Part shown: positions 36,818 to 46,671 of the stretch, piece after piece
Numbering within the stretch: position 1 is the stretch's first letter
Layout of the letters: every line of letters begins with the position of its first letter
From: Spirosoma aerolatum
GTDB taxonomy: Bacteria; Bacteroidota; Bacteroidia; Cytophagales; Spirosomataceae
DNA length: 64,000 bases
NCBI RefSeq assembly: GCF_002056795.1
Contig: NZ_CP020104.1
Coordinates: forward strand, 620,001-684,000
Direction of reading: 5' to 3'
Translations under genes and position numbers: made by a program
Notes under the pieces: generated by a model
Databases searched by the model: none
What the model saw: only the letters and a program-made list of their open reading frames with translations
Told to the model about the DNA's origin: nothing

Positions 36818-38164
36818 ATGAAATCGAACGAACTTACCCGACGCGTTTTTTTACAACAATCGTCTATGGCTGCCGCCAGTGTGGTTACTGCCTCATCGCT
36901 TCCCTCTCTTACATTAAACGCGCCCAAACGTCGGGTGGCCATGGTTGGAACTGGGCATCGGGGAACCAGTATGTGGGGGATACCCGTCGTGCAGGAATTT
37001 GGTGATATCGTCGATTTTGTCGGGCTGTGCGACAAAAACATTGGACGAGCGACTACCGCCCAAAAATTGATGAACGTTACCTGCCCGGTCTATACCGACT
37101 TCGACAAAATGATGCGGGAGACCAAACCCGACGTGTTGATCGTCACCACGGTCGATGCGACCCACGATCAGTTTATCATCAAAGGGATGGAGATGGGCGC
37201 CGACATCATTACCGAAAAACCCATGACCACCGATGAAACCAAATGCCGGGCTATTCTGGATGCCGAAAAGCGGACAGGCAAAAAAGTGACGGTCACCTTC
37301 AATTATCGGTATTCACCCCACCGTCAGAAACTCTACGAACTGCTGCGCGAAGGCGTCATCGGGACGATTACTTCGGTTGACTTCCACTGGTATTTAGACA
37401 TTCATCACGGGGCCGATTATTTCCGACGCTGGCACAGGCTCCAGGAAAACAGCGGTTCCTTGTGGGTACACAAAGCCAGTCACCACTTCGACTTGCTCAA
37501 TTGGTGGCTGGAGTCCGAGCCGGAGCAGGTTTATGCGCAGGGAACGTTAGATTTTTACGGCAAAAAAGGGCCCTTCCGGGCGGAAAACTGCCGAAGCTGT
37601 TCCCACAAGAAGGACTGTAACTTTTACTGGGACATCACGAAGGATAAACGGTTAACGGCGCTCTACGTCGACAACGAGAAGTATGATGGCTACCTGCGAG
37701 ATGGCTGTGTATTTAAAGACGATGTCAACATCGACGATAAAATGGCGGCTACCATTCGGTATGCCAACGGGGTTAATGTCAGTTATTCGCTGACCACCTA
37801 TTCCCCTTACGAAGGTTACCGGATTGCCTTTAACGGAACGAAGGGACGACTGGAAGCCTGGATCAAGGAAACGGGTAAAATGCCAATCGAAGCTTATGAC
37901 GAACTCATGCTATCCAAAAACTTTGGCGAGGTCGAGTACATTAAAGTGCCTCAGGCTGAAGGGCATGGCGGAGGGGATGCACGCCTTCGGGATAAGATTT
38001 TTCGAAACCCCAGCACCCCGGATGCATTCCGCCAGACGGCCGGAAGCCGGGATGGGGCCATGGCGATCCTGGTCGGCATTTGCGCGCGCAAAAGTAAGCA
38101 AACCGGTCAGTCTGTTCGTATTGAAGAAGTATCAGGGCTGAAGCCAAAAGCGATTAAAGGGTAA
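36818..38164 (+). CDS. Tat-exported Gfo/Idh/MocA family oxidoreductase
   Basis: 448 residues. A twin-arginine signal is present (LTRRVFLQQSSMAAASVV). The Rossmann fold starts VAMVGTGHRGTSMWG, followed by EKPMTTDETKCRAILDAEK with the conserved EKP Lys. The C-terminal domain has DFHWYLDIHHGADYFRRWHR and the catalytic-site-like SGSLWVHKASHHFDLLNWWL. An unusual Cys cluster (C-R-S-C-S-H-K-K-D-C) at about residues 260-270 may bind metal. Family members oxidise or reduce sugars and sugar derivatives with NAD(P), and some are glycosidases. Confidence 0.85.
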   Translation: MKSNELTRRVFLQQSSMAAASVVTASSLPSLTLNAPKRRVAMVGTGHRGTSMWGIPVVQEFGDIVDFVGLCDKNIGRATTAQKLMNVTCPVYTDFDKMMRETKPDVLIVTTVDATHDQFIIKGMEMGADIITEKPMTTDETKCRAILDAEKRTGKKVTVTFNYRYSPHRQKLYELLREGVIGTITSVDFHWYLDIHHGADYFRRWHRLQENSGSLWVHKASHHFDLLNWWLESEPEQVYAQGTLDFYGKKGPFRAENCRSCSHKKDCNFYWDITKDKRLTALYVDNEKYDGYLRDGCVFKDDVNIDDKMAATIRYANGVNVSYSLTTYSPYEGYRIAFNGTKGRLEAWIKETGKMPIEAYDELMLSKNFGEVEYIKVPQAEGHGGGDARLRDKIFRNPSTPDAFRQTAGSRDGAMAILVGICARKSKQTGQSVRIEEVSGLKPKAIKG

Positions 38165-38342
38165 GGATAGTTCAATAAATAATGTAAAATGAACCGCACG
38201 GCCGACCCTGAATGCTTGATATTCATCTTATTTTCATTCTACATTGTCCATTTACTTATATGATAGGTTGGTAATTGAGCAAAGCACCACCGTCTTGTGT
38301 GATTGTTTTCTTTTATAACTGTGATCTTGCTTCACATTCAAC

Positions 38343-39233
38343 ATGATAAAAAAACTACTACTAATCGGTTACTGCTGCTTTTCAGCACTCATCGGGTTGG
38401 CTCAACAAGAAATTCCGTTGTATACGGGGGCCATACCCAATGTGAAAGCATCGGAGGTCAACGAAATAAAACGAGCCGATCAGAGTGTATCCAATGTCGT
38501 TCGGCCAACGCTGACTCTCTTTTTACCAGCCAAGGAAAAAGCCACCGGTACGGCTGTCATTGTCTGCCCCGGCGGTGGCTACGAAACGCTGGTTATGAAA
38601 CGGGAAGGCTTCGACATTGCCGAAGCCTTTGCTAAAATAGGCGTGACTGCTTTTGTGCTGAAATACCGGCTGCCCAGTGAGAAAACAATGATCGATCCAT
38701 CTATTGGTCCTTTGCAGGATGCCCAGCAAGCGCTGAGAACCATTCGCCAACGTTCAACCGAATGGGGTGTTGATCCAAACCGAATCGGGATTATGGGCTT
38801 TTCGGCTGGTGGTCATCTGGCGGCTACCGCCGGAACTCATTTTCAAAAGCCGGTCATCGACAATCCTGAATCCATAAACCTACGACCGGATTTTATGATC
38901 CTGATTTATCCGGTAATTAGCCTGTCGCATGAAATTGGCAGCGAGAAAACACGCAAAAATCTGCTTGGTATGTCACCTAGTCCGGAGCTAATCAGGCTCT
39001 ATTCCAACGAATTGCATATTGACAAAACGACCCCGCCAACTTTCTTAACCCATGCGGGTGATGACTCGAAAGTGCCCGTTAAAAACAGCTTGGTCTTCTA
39101 TGAGGCCCTCCAGCAAAACGGTGTACCAGCCAACCTGCATATATACAGCAAAGGCGAACATGGCTTCGGCAAAACCCCAGCGTTCGACGAGTGGTTTGGG
39201 CGGATCCACCAGTGGATGAAAGATATGCACTAA
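38343..39233 (+). CDS. Secreted alpha/beta hydrolase, esterase or acetyl-xylan esterase type
   Basis: 296 residues with a signal peptide (LLLIGYCCFSALIGLAQ). The fold is the BD-FAE/Axe-type: VIVCPGGGYETLVMKREGFD (oxyanion GGG), GIMGFSAGGHLAATAG with the nucleophile Ser, HAGDDSKVPVKNS with the Asp, and the His in YSKGEHGFG. Such enzymes remove acetyl or other esters from plant or algal polysaccharides. It ends the first locus, after the GH43-like and Gfo/Idh genes. Confidence 0.82.
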   Translation: MIKKLLLIGYCCFSALIGLAQQEIPLYTGAIPNVKASEVNEIKRADQSVSNVVRPTLTLFLPAKEKATGTAVIVCPGGGYETLVMKREGFDIAEAFAKIGVTAFVLKYRLPSEKTMIDPSIGPLQDAQQALRTIRQRSTEWGVDPNRIGIMGFSAGGHLAATAGTHFQKPVIDNPESINLRPDFMILIYPVISLSHEIGSEKTRKNLLGMSPSPELIRLYSNELHIDKTTPPTFLTHAGDDSKVPVKNSLVFYEALQQNGVPANLHIYSKGEHGFGKTPAFDEWFGRIHQWMKDMH

Positions 39234-39275
39234 CTGTTATTATTGGGATCGTTGACTAAATAATATTTTCTCGTT

Positions 39276-39559
39276 TCATTGTCGAATGGGTGGACTAAAA
39301 CTATTAGTAAGGCCTTCGATCTGCCCGCTGAGTTCATCGAAATGAAGCTGTTCGGAAGGCTGGGTCGTCGGGCTTAGTTGTTCGTTAATTGACAGCAGTT
39401 CCTGCAAAACCGTATGTCCAGCTTCCCGTTGCAGGTAAAGCAGACAATGCTGACGAACGGCCCAATACAGGTAAGCCCGGTACGAAAAAGTAATTCGCTC
39501 GAACAGGCGCTTCTGCCAGAAAAGCTGAACAGATCGGCAACAATAGCTTCGGTCAGCAT
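39276..39559 (-). pseudogene. Degenerate ECF sigma factor gene
   Basis: On the minus strand one frame reads MLTEAIVADLF and then, after a frame change near 39520-39530, another reads LFWQKRLFERITFSYRAYLY, then WAVRQHCLLYLQREAG to a TGA at 39276-39278. This is region 2 of an ECF sigma factor and closely parallels the intact gene at 39915 (EVFLLFWNNQVYQTITISYR). Region 4 and the 5' end are absent. Upstream residues RIDVYS may be part of it. It is on the opposite strand to the intact gene. Confidence 0.6.
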
Positions 39560-39914
39560 CGTTGAGTATACATCGATACGATGGAATCAGGCCCGCTTGA
39601 AGGCAGCAGACGAACAGACTGGTTTCCTGGGAATGAATTAGACGGTAGGGGACCCATAGTTGATATGTGGTTCTCTATAGATACCATTTGGGCGATTTTT
39701 CCTAATGCGTTCGTCAGAAAAGTTGCCGCTTCTGGTCGGGCCGCTTCGCCATCCCAGCCTTTTCCTATTTGTTAAGTCGAGTTACGCTGGAGTGGAGAAA
39801 ATAATCGTTAAAACTAAGCCGGATTCTTTGAGAGATTCATAAATTTCTAAAAAAGTTTCAATTGGGCTCGGGGGTAGGGCTGCTTTTATTGTCTATAGGC
39901 TACGAACCCTACGA
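39560..39914. other. Intergenic region before the second ECF sigma gene
   Basis: 355 bases; the part to about 39650 probably contains more of the decayed sigma gene. No other gene or hairpin recognised. The promoter of the following operon must be here, but no clear TTG/TAnnTTTG pair is visible. Confidence 0.35.
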
Positions 39915-40595
39915 ATGGAGCCCATGCAGACGGTCGCTTTCAGGTATAATCAACAACGTTCCGTGAAACCCACAGAACCCGGTCCGTCAGCAACCGATGC
40001 TAACCAGGAGCTGGATGCCGAATATTTTATTCGTCTGGCTTTTGAAACCGACCCGAAGCGGGGTTGCGAACTATTGTTCCGGGCCTATTACCGCGATTTG
40101 TGCAGTACGGCCATCCGATTTGTCTATTCCCGTCAGGCAGCCGAAGATATTGTCGGCGAAGTTTTCCTGCTGTTCTGGAATAATCAGGTTTATCAAACCA
40201 TAACCATTTCGTATCGAGCCTATCTGTTCCGCGCTGTTCGGAATCGGGCGCTCAACTACATCAAATTTGATCTGAATCGATCGGCTTCGCTGGATTTACT
40301 TCCTGATGACAGCGAGCCGGATACGACCGTTCAACAACCTGATCAAATTTTACAGGTGGATGAGCTGCTACGACGTATTAATGAAATCGTGCGTACGCTG
40401 CCGCTGCAAGCCCAGCGGGTGTTCATCATGAGCCGTTTCGACGGTCGATCGCATGCTGAAATCGCCCAGGAGTTACAGATCAATCATAAAACGGTTGAAA
40501 GCCATATCACACGGGCTTTGTCGAGCCTAAGGCATTTACTTCGTCAGGAACTGTGTCTGTTGTTACCAGGATTATTATACGCACTAGTAAGCTAA
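39915..40595 (+). CDS. ECF sigma-70 factor, FecI-like, second locus
   Basis: 226 residues, with a ~40-residue N-terminal extension. Region 2: CELLFRAYYRDLCSTAIRFV, AAEDIVGEVFLLFWNN, ISYRAYLFRAVRNRALNYI. Region 4: IVRTLPLQAQRVFIMSRFDG and RSHAEIAQELQINHKTVESH. The next gene, FecR, begins 9 bases after it, so the two are translated together, unlike the 72-base hairpin-containing gap in the first locus. Confidence 0.9.
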   Translation: MEPMQTVAFRYNQQRSVKPTEPGPSATDANQELDAEYFIRLAFETDPKRGCELLFRAYYRDLCSTAIRFVYSRQAAEDIVGEVFLLFWNNQVYQTITISYRAYLFRAVRNRALNYIKFDLNRSASLDLLPDDSEPDTTVQQPDQILQVDELLRRINEIVRTLPLQAQRVFIMSRFDGRSHAEIAQELQINHKTVESHITRALSSLRHLLRQELCLLLPGLLYALVS

Positions 40596-40604
40596 TCCTC
40601 ACCT

Positions 40605-41615
40605 ATGAATACTGCGATAAACAAAGAGCTTCTATTCACCCATTTCGACGGGCGAACCACCCCGCTTCAGATCGAACTGCTTCGGGAGTGGCTGCAAACG
40701 GCGGAGAATCAGCAGGTTTATTATGGCTGGTTACAGGAATGGGAGCACCAAAATCCACAGGTATTTACCGACCCCGATCAAGCTTATTCCCTGTTTCTAC
40801 ACAAATTGGATGCATCACCACAATCCGTCTCAACCCGTCAGGTTCCCATACTGAAACGTTGGCATGTAAGGAGCTTTTTAGCGGCCGCTTCGGTAGCAAT
40901 TTTTCTGCTCGCCGTTATGTACCTAACCCAGCCGTACTGGAGTATGCGTACCATTGCAACCGACTATGGGGAAGTGCGATCTGTGGTACTCGACGACGGT
41001 AGCCGGGTAACGCTGAACGCGAATTCAAAACTTCAGATCCCCCGATTTCACCTAAGAACCTCATCCCGCGATGTGTTTTTACAGGGAGAAGCAGAGTTTG
41101 CTATCGTGCATACGATTTCGCACGACCCGTTTAAAGTGCATACCGCCAATGACGTAGAAGTGATTGTTTTAGGAACGGAATTTACGGTCAATACGCGCCG
41201 GAATAATACGCGGGTGGTACTAAATCGGGGTAAGGTGAAGGTACGTTATCCGACGCCTAATCAAATCAATACGCTGACGATGAAACCGGGCGATTGGGTT
41301 ACCCTCACCCCAAATGAACGGCCAAAACGAGGACGTCAGTCCATTGACCAAACTACGGGAGCCAATTGGAAAAATTATCAGTACACCTTTCGAAACACAC
41401 CGTTGCCGGAAATTGCAGCCCTGATCAGCGATAATTTCGGGGTCACGGTTCAACTGGATGAAGCCCTGACCAAACGGAGTGTTACCGGTACATTTCACGC
41501 GCAAAATGCAGATGAACTCATACAGGCACTCATAGAACTATTCGAGTTTGACGTAATCCGTCAGGGAAAGATAATAAAGCTGGTTTTATCTGATTCAACG
41601 AAGACCCTAAACTAA
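40605..41615 (+). CDS. FecR family anti-sigma factor, second locus
   Basis: 336 residues. N-terminal cytoplasmic region (~80 residues), one membrane helix at about 86-108 (FLAAASVAIFLLAVMYL), FecR domain (VVLDDGSRVTLNANSKLQIP, RDVFLQGEAEFAIVHTI, VIVLGTEFTVNTRRNNTRVV), and a C-terminal DUF4974-type domain (YTFRNTPLPEIAALISDNFG to the end). Partner of the ECF factor just upstream and of the STN domain of the SusC downstream. Confidence 0.88.
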   Translation: MNTAINKELLFTHFDGRTTPLQIELLREWLQTAENQQVYYGWLQEWEHQNPQVFTDPDQAYSLFLHKLDASPQSVSTRQVPILKRWHVRSFLAAASVAIFLLAVMYLTQPYWSMRTIATDYGEVRSVVLDDGSRVTLNANSKLQIPRFHLRTSSRDVFLQGEAEFAIVHTISHDPFKVHTANDVEVIVLGTEFTVNTRRNNTRVVLNRGKVKVRYPTPNQINTLTMKPGDWVTLTPNERPKRGRQSIDQTTGANWKNYQYTFRNTPLPEIAALISDNFGVTVQLDEALTKRSVTGTFHAQNADELIQALIELFEFDVIRQGKIIKLVLSDSTKTLN

Positions 41616-41634
41616 TTTCTAAATCCTTTTCTCT

Positions 41635-44600
41635 ATGAAAATTTGGCTACTATCCAGTTGCTGGGGACTTGCTTTGTTCTCTTTTTTTCCGGCACCGGCG
41701 CAATTACTGGCGACCTCGCGCGTAAAACCAACTTATTATCAGGCACAAACCTCAACCATACGTTTGCAGGATGCCTTACTGGAACTGCAGCGGATTTATC
41801 ACGTGGATATTCTATTCGAAGAGGCCAGTATGCAGCAGATCAAGGTGCCCGCCAATCAGCTTGATTTTAGCGGCTCACTGGAAAAAAACCTGCGCAAAGT
41901 GCTGATCCCAAATGGATTTGGGTATAAAAAACTAGCTAAAGGCGGCTATGTTGTGCGTCGGTTGCCAACCGCTAGGGAAGAGCTTCCCAGACAACGGGCC
42001 GACATGCAGGTCGATGTAAAAGACATCCTCATGATCCCCCCAACGCTGGAAACGGTTGAGCCGATGGCCGAACCCGCTAAGGCAGACCGTACCGTAACCG
42101 GAAAAACAACAGACGAAAAAGGGGAAGAACTACCAGGAGTAAGTGTTATTATCAAAGGAACCCAGCGAGGCACAACTTCCGATAATAATGGAAACTACTC
42201 CCTTAAGGTACCCGATGGAAATCCGACTCTTATTTTCTCGTTTGTAGGCTACATTCCTCAAGAAGTGGTTCTGGGCAATCAGTCAATAGTAAATGTTGCC
42301 CTTCTGACCGACAACCGAGCGTTAAAAGAAGTCGTTGTCGTCGGCTATGGTACCCAGCAGGCTAAAGATGTGACGGGGGCTGTAGCTACCCTCAACCAGT
42401 CTGCAATTAAAGATTTGCCGGTATCGTCGCTGGATCAAAAGATGATTGGTCAGGTGGCCGGTGTACAGATCCAGCAGGTGTCTGGAGCACCGGGGGCGGG
42501 TACGTCGATACGCATTCGGGGGAGTGGGTCGCTGGGCGCTGGTAACGAGCCCTTATACGTAGTCGATGGAATGCCTTATTCATCGGGGCTAAATCAAAAC
42601 TTGAATCCGCTGGTCTTCATCAACCCTAATGACATTGAATCCATCACCATTCTGAAAGATGCATCGTCGACCGCCATTTACGGTTCGCGCGGGGCGAATG
42701 GTGTGGTCATGATTACGACCAAACAAGGCCAGTTTAACCGCACTCAGATCACTGGCTCAGTAATGCGGGGTGTTCAGGTTGTCCCCCAAAAAGGACGGCC
42801 TAAATTGATGAACCAGCAGGAGTTTATTGACCTGCAACGCAACAAAATTGACATTGCCGTGCTTCGGGCCGAAAATCGGGCCACTACCCTGGCCGACTAT
42901 CCAGCTGAGTATCAGCACCCCGAACAACTGGTTGGAAAAGGAACGGACTGGTACGATCTGATTCTCCAGGCGGCACCCATTCAGGACTATAACGTCAATC
43001 TCAACCGGGGATCACAGGATTCGCGGCTGAGTGCCAGTCTTGGGTATTTCAAACAGGATGGGGTATTGCGTTTTACCGGTATTGAACGATACAGTGCCCG
43101 GCTCGGTATGGATTCGAATCTGGGAAAAGCGTTTCGGGTGGGCGTTTCTCTCCAGCCAACCTTCATCAACCAAACCCGTACTAATACGAACACCAGCCGG
43201 GAAGATGTGATTGGGGTTGCGAACTGGGCCAACCCGGTAATGTCGCCCTATGATGCGAACGGAAACCTGATTCCCTACATTGTTTCGCCCCAAAGTAAGT
43301 ACCATTCGGCCTGGAGTTTTGCTAATCCTTTGTTTACTCTTCGGGAAACTACCCAGTCTCAGCAGCAATTTCAAAATATTGGTATTGCCTTCCTCGAATG
43401 GTCGATAACCCCGGATCTGAAAGTAAAAACCTCCGTCAATACGATCTGGTCGACTTCCAAATTTTCGCAATACGTTCCCAGTACGGTCGGTGGGTCAAAC
43501 CGGCCACCGGTAGCCGGAACGGGAAGCTCGGTCAATACAAACGGGCAGAGTTTCAACTGGCTCATCGAAAACACACTGACCTATAAAAAAGCGTTCGGTG
43601 ATCACCGAATCGATGCTGTGGCGGGCTACACAACCCAGAAAAATACAACGAATACATTGACCCTTACGGCGGGCCCCTACGGCAATGACCTGATCCAGAC
43701 CATCAACGCAGCCCCCGCCATCAGTGCCTGGGGACAAACGATTGACGAATGGAGTATCATCTCATATTTGGGTCGGATAAACTACGGATTCAAAGAAAAA
43801 TACCTGCTCACGGCAACCATCCGGTCCGATGGCTCATCCCGCTTTGGTTCCCGAAATCGGTATGCCTATTTCCCGTCGCTGGCTGGGGCCTGGCGAATCT
43901 CGGAAGAAGCGTTCATGAAGAATAATCCGTACGTAAATAACCTTAAACTGCGGGTTAGCTACGGCAAAAGCGGCAACAACAACATTGGTAATTACTCTCA
44001 TCTGGCCTCCATTAATTCAGGTGCCTACGTTTTTGGATCGACTCAGGTATCCGCTTCTTATGTAGGGTTAGCCAATCCCTATTTAACCTGGGAGGAATCG
44101 CAACAGGTCGATGCGGGGGTGGATGCCGAATTCCTTAATGGGCGGTTCTCGCTGACGGTCGATGTCTATAACCGGTTAAGCAAAAACATGCTGCTGAACG
44201 ACGTCATACCGGCAATTACGGGCTATAATACAGCGGTTGTCAACAAAGGCAACGTCCGCAATCAGGGACTGGAAATTGCTCTGGGCGCCAAACCCATTAT
44301 GGGTACATTGAACTGGGACATTGGCGCTAATATCGCGTTCAACCGGAATAAAGTACTCTCCCTGAATGACAATGGCGACCGGATTTTATCGGGCAATAAC
44401 GACAACAATCCAACGAACGTTACCGTTGTGGGTCAGCCTGTTGGCCAGTTTTTTGGTTTTGTACTCGATGGCGTTTATTCGGATGCCGACATTGCCAATC
44501 CGAATCTGGCTAAAACCGCACAGGTATATGCCGGTAATCCTAAATACCGGGATATCAATGGCGATGGTATTGTTAATGATTTGCTGGATTACACCATCAT

Positions 44601-45126
44601 CGGCAATCCTTATCCAAAGTTCACTTTTGGGCTGACGAATAACCTGACTTATAAGCGGTTCAATCTGGGCATTATCGTGAATGGCTCCTTTGGAGGTCAC
44701 GTAATGAACGGACTTCGGCAAACGGTCGATAACCTGCAGGGATTTTTCAATGTTCGCGAAGAGTGGGTAAACCGCTGGCGGAGTTCAGACAATCCGGGTA
44801 CGGGTATGTTATATGGAGTGCCCAAGCTGACGCCAAGCTGGGGTCACCGGGTCAATACGATGTGGGTTGAAGATGCTTCATTTTTACGCATCGCCAACCT
44901 ATCGCTGGGCTATTCCCTTCCGGATAAACTCGTTCGGAAAAGTGGTTTTCTGGAGGGATGCCGTCTGTACATGACCATTCAAAACCTGGCCATGTTTACC
45001 CGCTACGAAGGCGCCAATCCAGAAGGACAGTCGAAAAGCATCGACAACACGCTGTCGCCCGGTTTCGATATTACGTCCTATCCGCTGGCCCGGACAACCT
45101 CGTTTGGCCTCAATTTACAATTCTGA
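41635..45126 (+). CDS. SusC/RagA family TonB-linked outer-membrane protein with STN domain
   Basis: 1163 residues of the same design as the one at 30634. Signal peptide (LFSFFPAPAQ), STN domain (ILFEEASMQQIKVPANQLDF), carboxypeptidase-like domain (TVTGKTTDEKGEELPGVSVI), plug (EVVVVGYGTQQAKDVTGAVA, TSIRIRGSGSLGAGNEPLYV, KDASSTAIYGSRGANGVVMI) and barrel ending TTSFGLNLQF. The C-terminal aromatic-ended strand is intact. A homologue of the first SusC rather than a recent copy, because the barrel sequences diverge. Confidence 0.92.
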   Translation: MKIWLLSSCWGLALFSFFPAPAQLLATSRVKPTYYQAQTSTIRLQDALLELQRIYHVDILFEEASMQQIKVPANQLDFSGSLEKNLRKVLIPNGFGYKKLAKGGYVVRRLPTAREELPRQRADMQVDVKDILMIPPTLETVEPMAEPAKADRTVTGKTTDEKGEELPGVSVIIKGTQRGTTSDNNGNYSLKVPDGNPTLIFSFVGYIPQEVVLGNQSIVNVALLTDNRALKEVVVVGYGTQQAKDVTGAVATLNQSAIKDLPVSSLDQKMIGQVAGVQIQQVSGAPGAGTSIRIRGSGSLGAGNEPLYVVDGMPYSSGLNQNLNPLVFINPNDIESITILKDASSTAIYGSRGANGVVMITTKQGQFNRTQITGSVMRGVQVVPQKGRPKLMNQQEFIDLQRNKIDIAVLRAENRATTLADYPAEYQHPEQLVGKGTDWYDLILQAAPIQDYNVNLNRGSQDSRLSASLGYFKQDGVLRFTGIERYSARLGMDSNLGKAFRVGVSLQPTFINQTRTNTNTSREDVIGVANWANPVMSPYDANGNLIPYIVSPQSKYHSAWSFANPLFTLRETTQSQQQFQNIGIAFLEWSITPDLKVKTSVNTIWSTSKFSQYVPSTVGGSNRPPVAGTGSSVNTNGQSFNWLIENTLTYKKAFGDHRIDAVAGYTTQKNTTNTLTLTAGPYGNDLIQTINAAPAISAWGQTIDEWSIISYLGRINYGFKEKYLLTATIRSDGSSRFGSRNRYAYFPSLAGAWRISEEAFMKNNPYVNNLKLRVSYGKSGNNNIGNYSHLASINSGAYVFGSTQVSASYVGLANPYLTWEESQQVDAGVDAEFLNGRFSLTVDVYNRLSKNMLLNDVIPAITGYNTAVVNKGNVRNQGLEIALGAKPIMGTLNWDIGANIAFNRNKVLSLNDNGDRILSGNNDNNPTNVTVVGQPVGQFFGFVLDGVYSDADIANPNLAKTAQVYAGNPKYRDINGDGIVNDLLDYTIIGNPYPKFTFGLTNNLTYKRFNLGIIVNGSFGGHVMNGLRQTVDNLQGFFNVREEWVNRWRSSDNPGTGMLYGVPKLTPSWGHRVNTMWVEDASFLRIANLSLGYSLPDKLVRKSGFLEGCRLYMTIQNLAMFTRYEGANPEGQSKSIDNTLSPGFDITSYPLARTTSFGLNLQF

Positions 45127-45172
45127 TCCTACTCGTTCAGGGCTTTATATTCATCATTAACCGTCAAACAAA

Positions 45173-46651
45173 ATGAGACACCTCATTTGCGGATTCCTCC
45201 TCCTGGTATTGACAGGCTGCTCCAACAGTTTTCTGGAACTCTACCCCAAAACGACGTTAAACGAAGGGAATTTCTACCAATCGGAAGTGGAGTACATTTT
45301 ACTGGCCAATGGTTGTTACGTACCGATTCGGGATTATGAAAAGAATATTCACTGGGTGATGGCGGAGTTGATTTCCGATAACGCCAGTTTCCAGTATAAT
45401 ACCAAAACGGGCGAAGCGTCTAAAGGGGTGATTGACCAGTTCATCTTCACCTCCGACAACGTAGCCTATTCCAGCTTCTGGAACCTCTCCTACAACGGTA
45501 TAACCCGGTGCAACAAACTACTCAGCGAACTGGAAAGAACCGGTGTAAGCTGGTCAAAGATTTCCTATAAAGATCGCTGTGCCGGCGAAGCGCTGTTTTT
45601 GCGGGCCTTGTACTATTTCAATTTGGTTCGGCAGTTTGGGGGCGTGCCGCTGGTATTAACGCCCATTACGTCGCAGGAAGCGGGAAACGTGAAACGGAGT
45701 ACGGAAGAGCAGGTGTATACCAGTATCATCAGCGACCTCAAGCAGGCGGCTACCCATTTTGCCAGCGCCAGGGATGTGGAAGAGGTGGGCCGCGCTAATG
45801 AAATGGCGGCTTTGGCCATGCTGGGTAAGGTGTATCTGACCCGACTTAATTATGCCGAGGCCGAACAGGTGCTAAAATCGGTGATTATGGCGGGGAAATA
45901 TAGCCTGCAACCCAACTATGCTGACGTTTTTAACCCAGCCAGTAAGGATTACAAAGAAACACTTTTTGCCATTCAGTACTCCGAAAGCAGCGCTGATCTG
46001 GCGAGTCGGTTCATTTTCTGGTTTGCGCCCAACACTTCGGGCGGGGAGATAACCAAACGCCCGAATATCAGTGTCGTTGGATCGGGGTGGAATCAGCCCA
46101 CGCAGGATTTGATAAACGCATTCGAAGCGGGTGATAAACGAAAAGACGTCTCCATCGGATTCTGGAAAGGTGTCGACTGGGATTCTCAGATTCGTTCCAT
46201 ACCCTATTGTGCCAAATACAAACCACCTATTTCGGCTCCCGACGATCGATGTAGCGATAATCTGCCCGTTTTGCGCTATTCCGATGTACTGTTGATGTAT
46301 GCCGAAACGCTTAATGAACTCGGTAGGACGAGCGAAGCGCTTCCCTACGTGCAGCAGGTTCGTACCCGAGCGGGTTTGGTAAATTCCCTGGCTGGCCTGG
46401 ATAAGACAGCACTGCAAACCCTGATTGCCAAAGAACGGCAGGTTGAATTCTGTTTTGAAAATCAGCGCTGGTATGACTTAAAACGAACGGGAAAAGCGAT
46501 TGAGGTGATGACTGCCCATGGCAAACGGGAGAAATCGCTTAAATCGTTCTTGTATCCTGAAGCATACGCTATTACGCCCGCCAAACTAGTAGCGCCCATT
46601 CCGAATACGGAGGTTTCTATCAATAAAATTGAGCAGAATCCTGGCTATTAA
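45173..46651 (+). CDS. SusD/RagB family nutrient-binding lipoprotein
   Basis: 492 residues. Lipobox LLLVLTGC with Cys at residue 16. SusD features: FYQSEVEYILLANGCYVPIR, EALFLRALYYFNLVRQFGGV, ADVFNPASKDYKETLFAIQY, VLRYSDVLLMYAETLNELGR, and EFCFENQRWYDLKRTGKAIE. It is 46 bases after SusC. It should bind the same glycan as that transporter. Downstream sulfatases suggest a sulfated ligand. Confidence 0.92.
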   Translation: MRHLICGFLLLVLTGCSNSFLELYPKTTLNEGNFYQSEVEYILLANGCYVPIRDYEKNIHWVMAELISDNASFQYNTKTGEASKGVIDQFIFTSDNVAYSSFWNLSYNGITRCNKLLSELERTGVSWSKISYKDRCAGEALFLRALYYFNLVRQFGGVPLVLTPITSQEAGNVKRSTEEQVYTSIISDLKQAATHFASARDVEEVGRANEMAALAMLGKVYLTRLNYAEAEQVLKSVIMAGKYSLQPNYADVFNPASKDYKETLFAIQYSESSADLASRFIFWFAPNTSGGEITKRPNISVVGSGWNQPTQDLINAFEAGDKRKDVSIGFWKGVDWDSQIRSIPYCAKYKPPISAPDDRCSDNLPVLRYSDVLLMYAETLNELGRTSEALPYVQQVRTRAGLVNSLAGLDKTALQTLIAKERQVEFCFENQRWYDLKRTGKAIEVMTAHGKREKSLKSFLYPEAYAITPAKLVAPIPNTEVSINKIEQNPGY

Positions 46652-46671
46652 CCCAACTAATATTTAGCATC

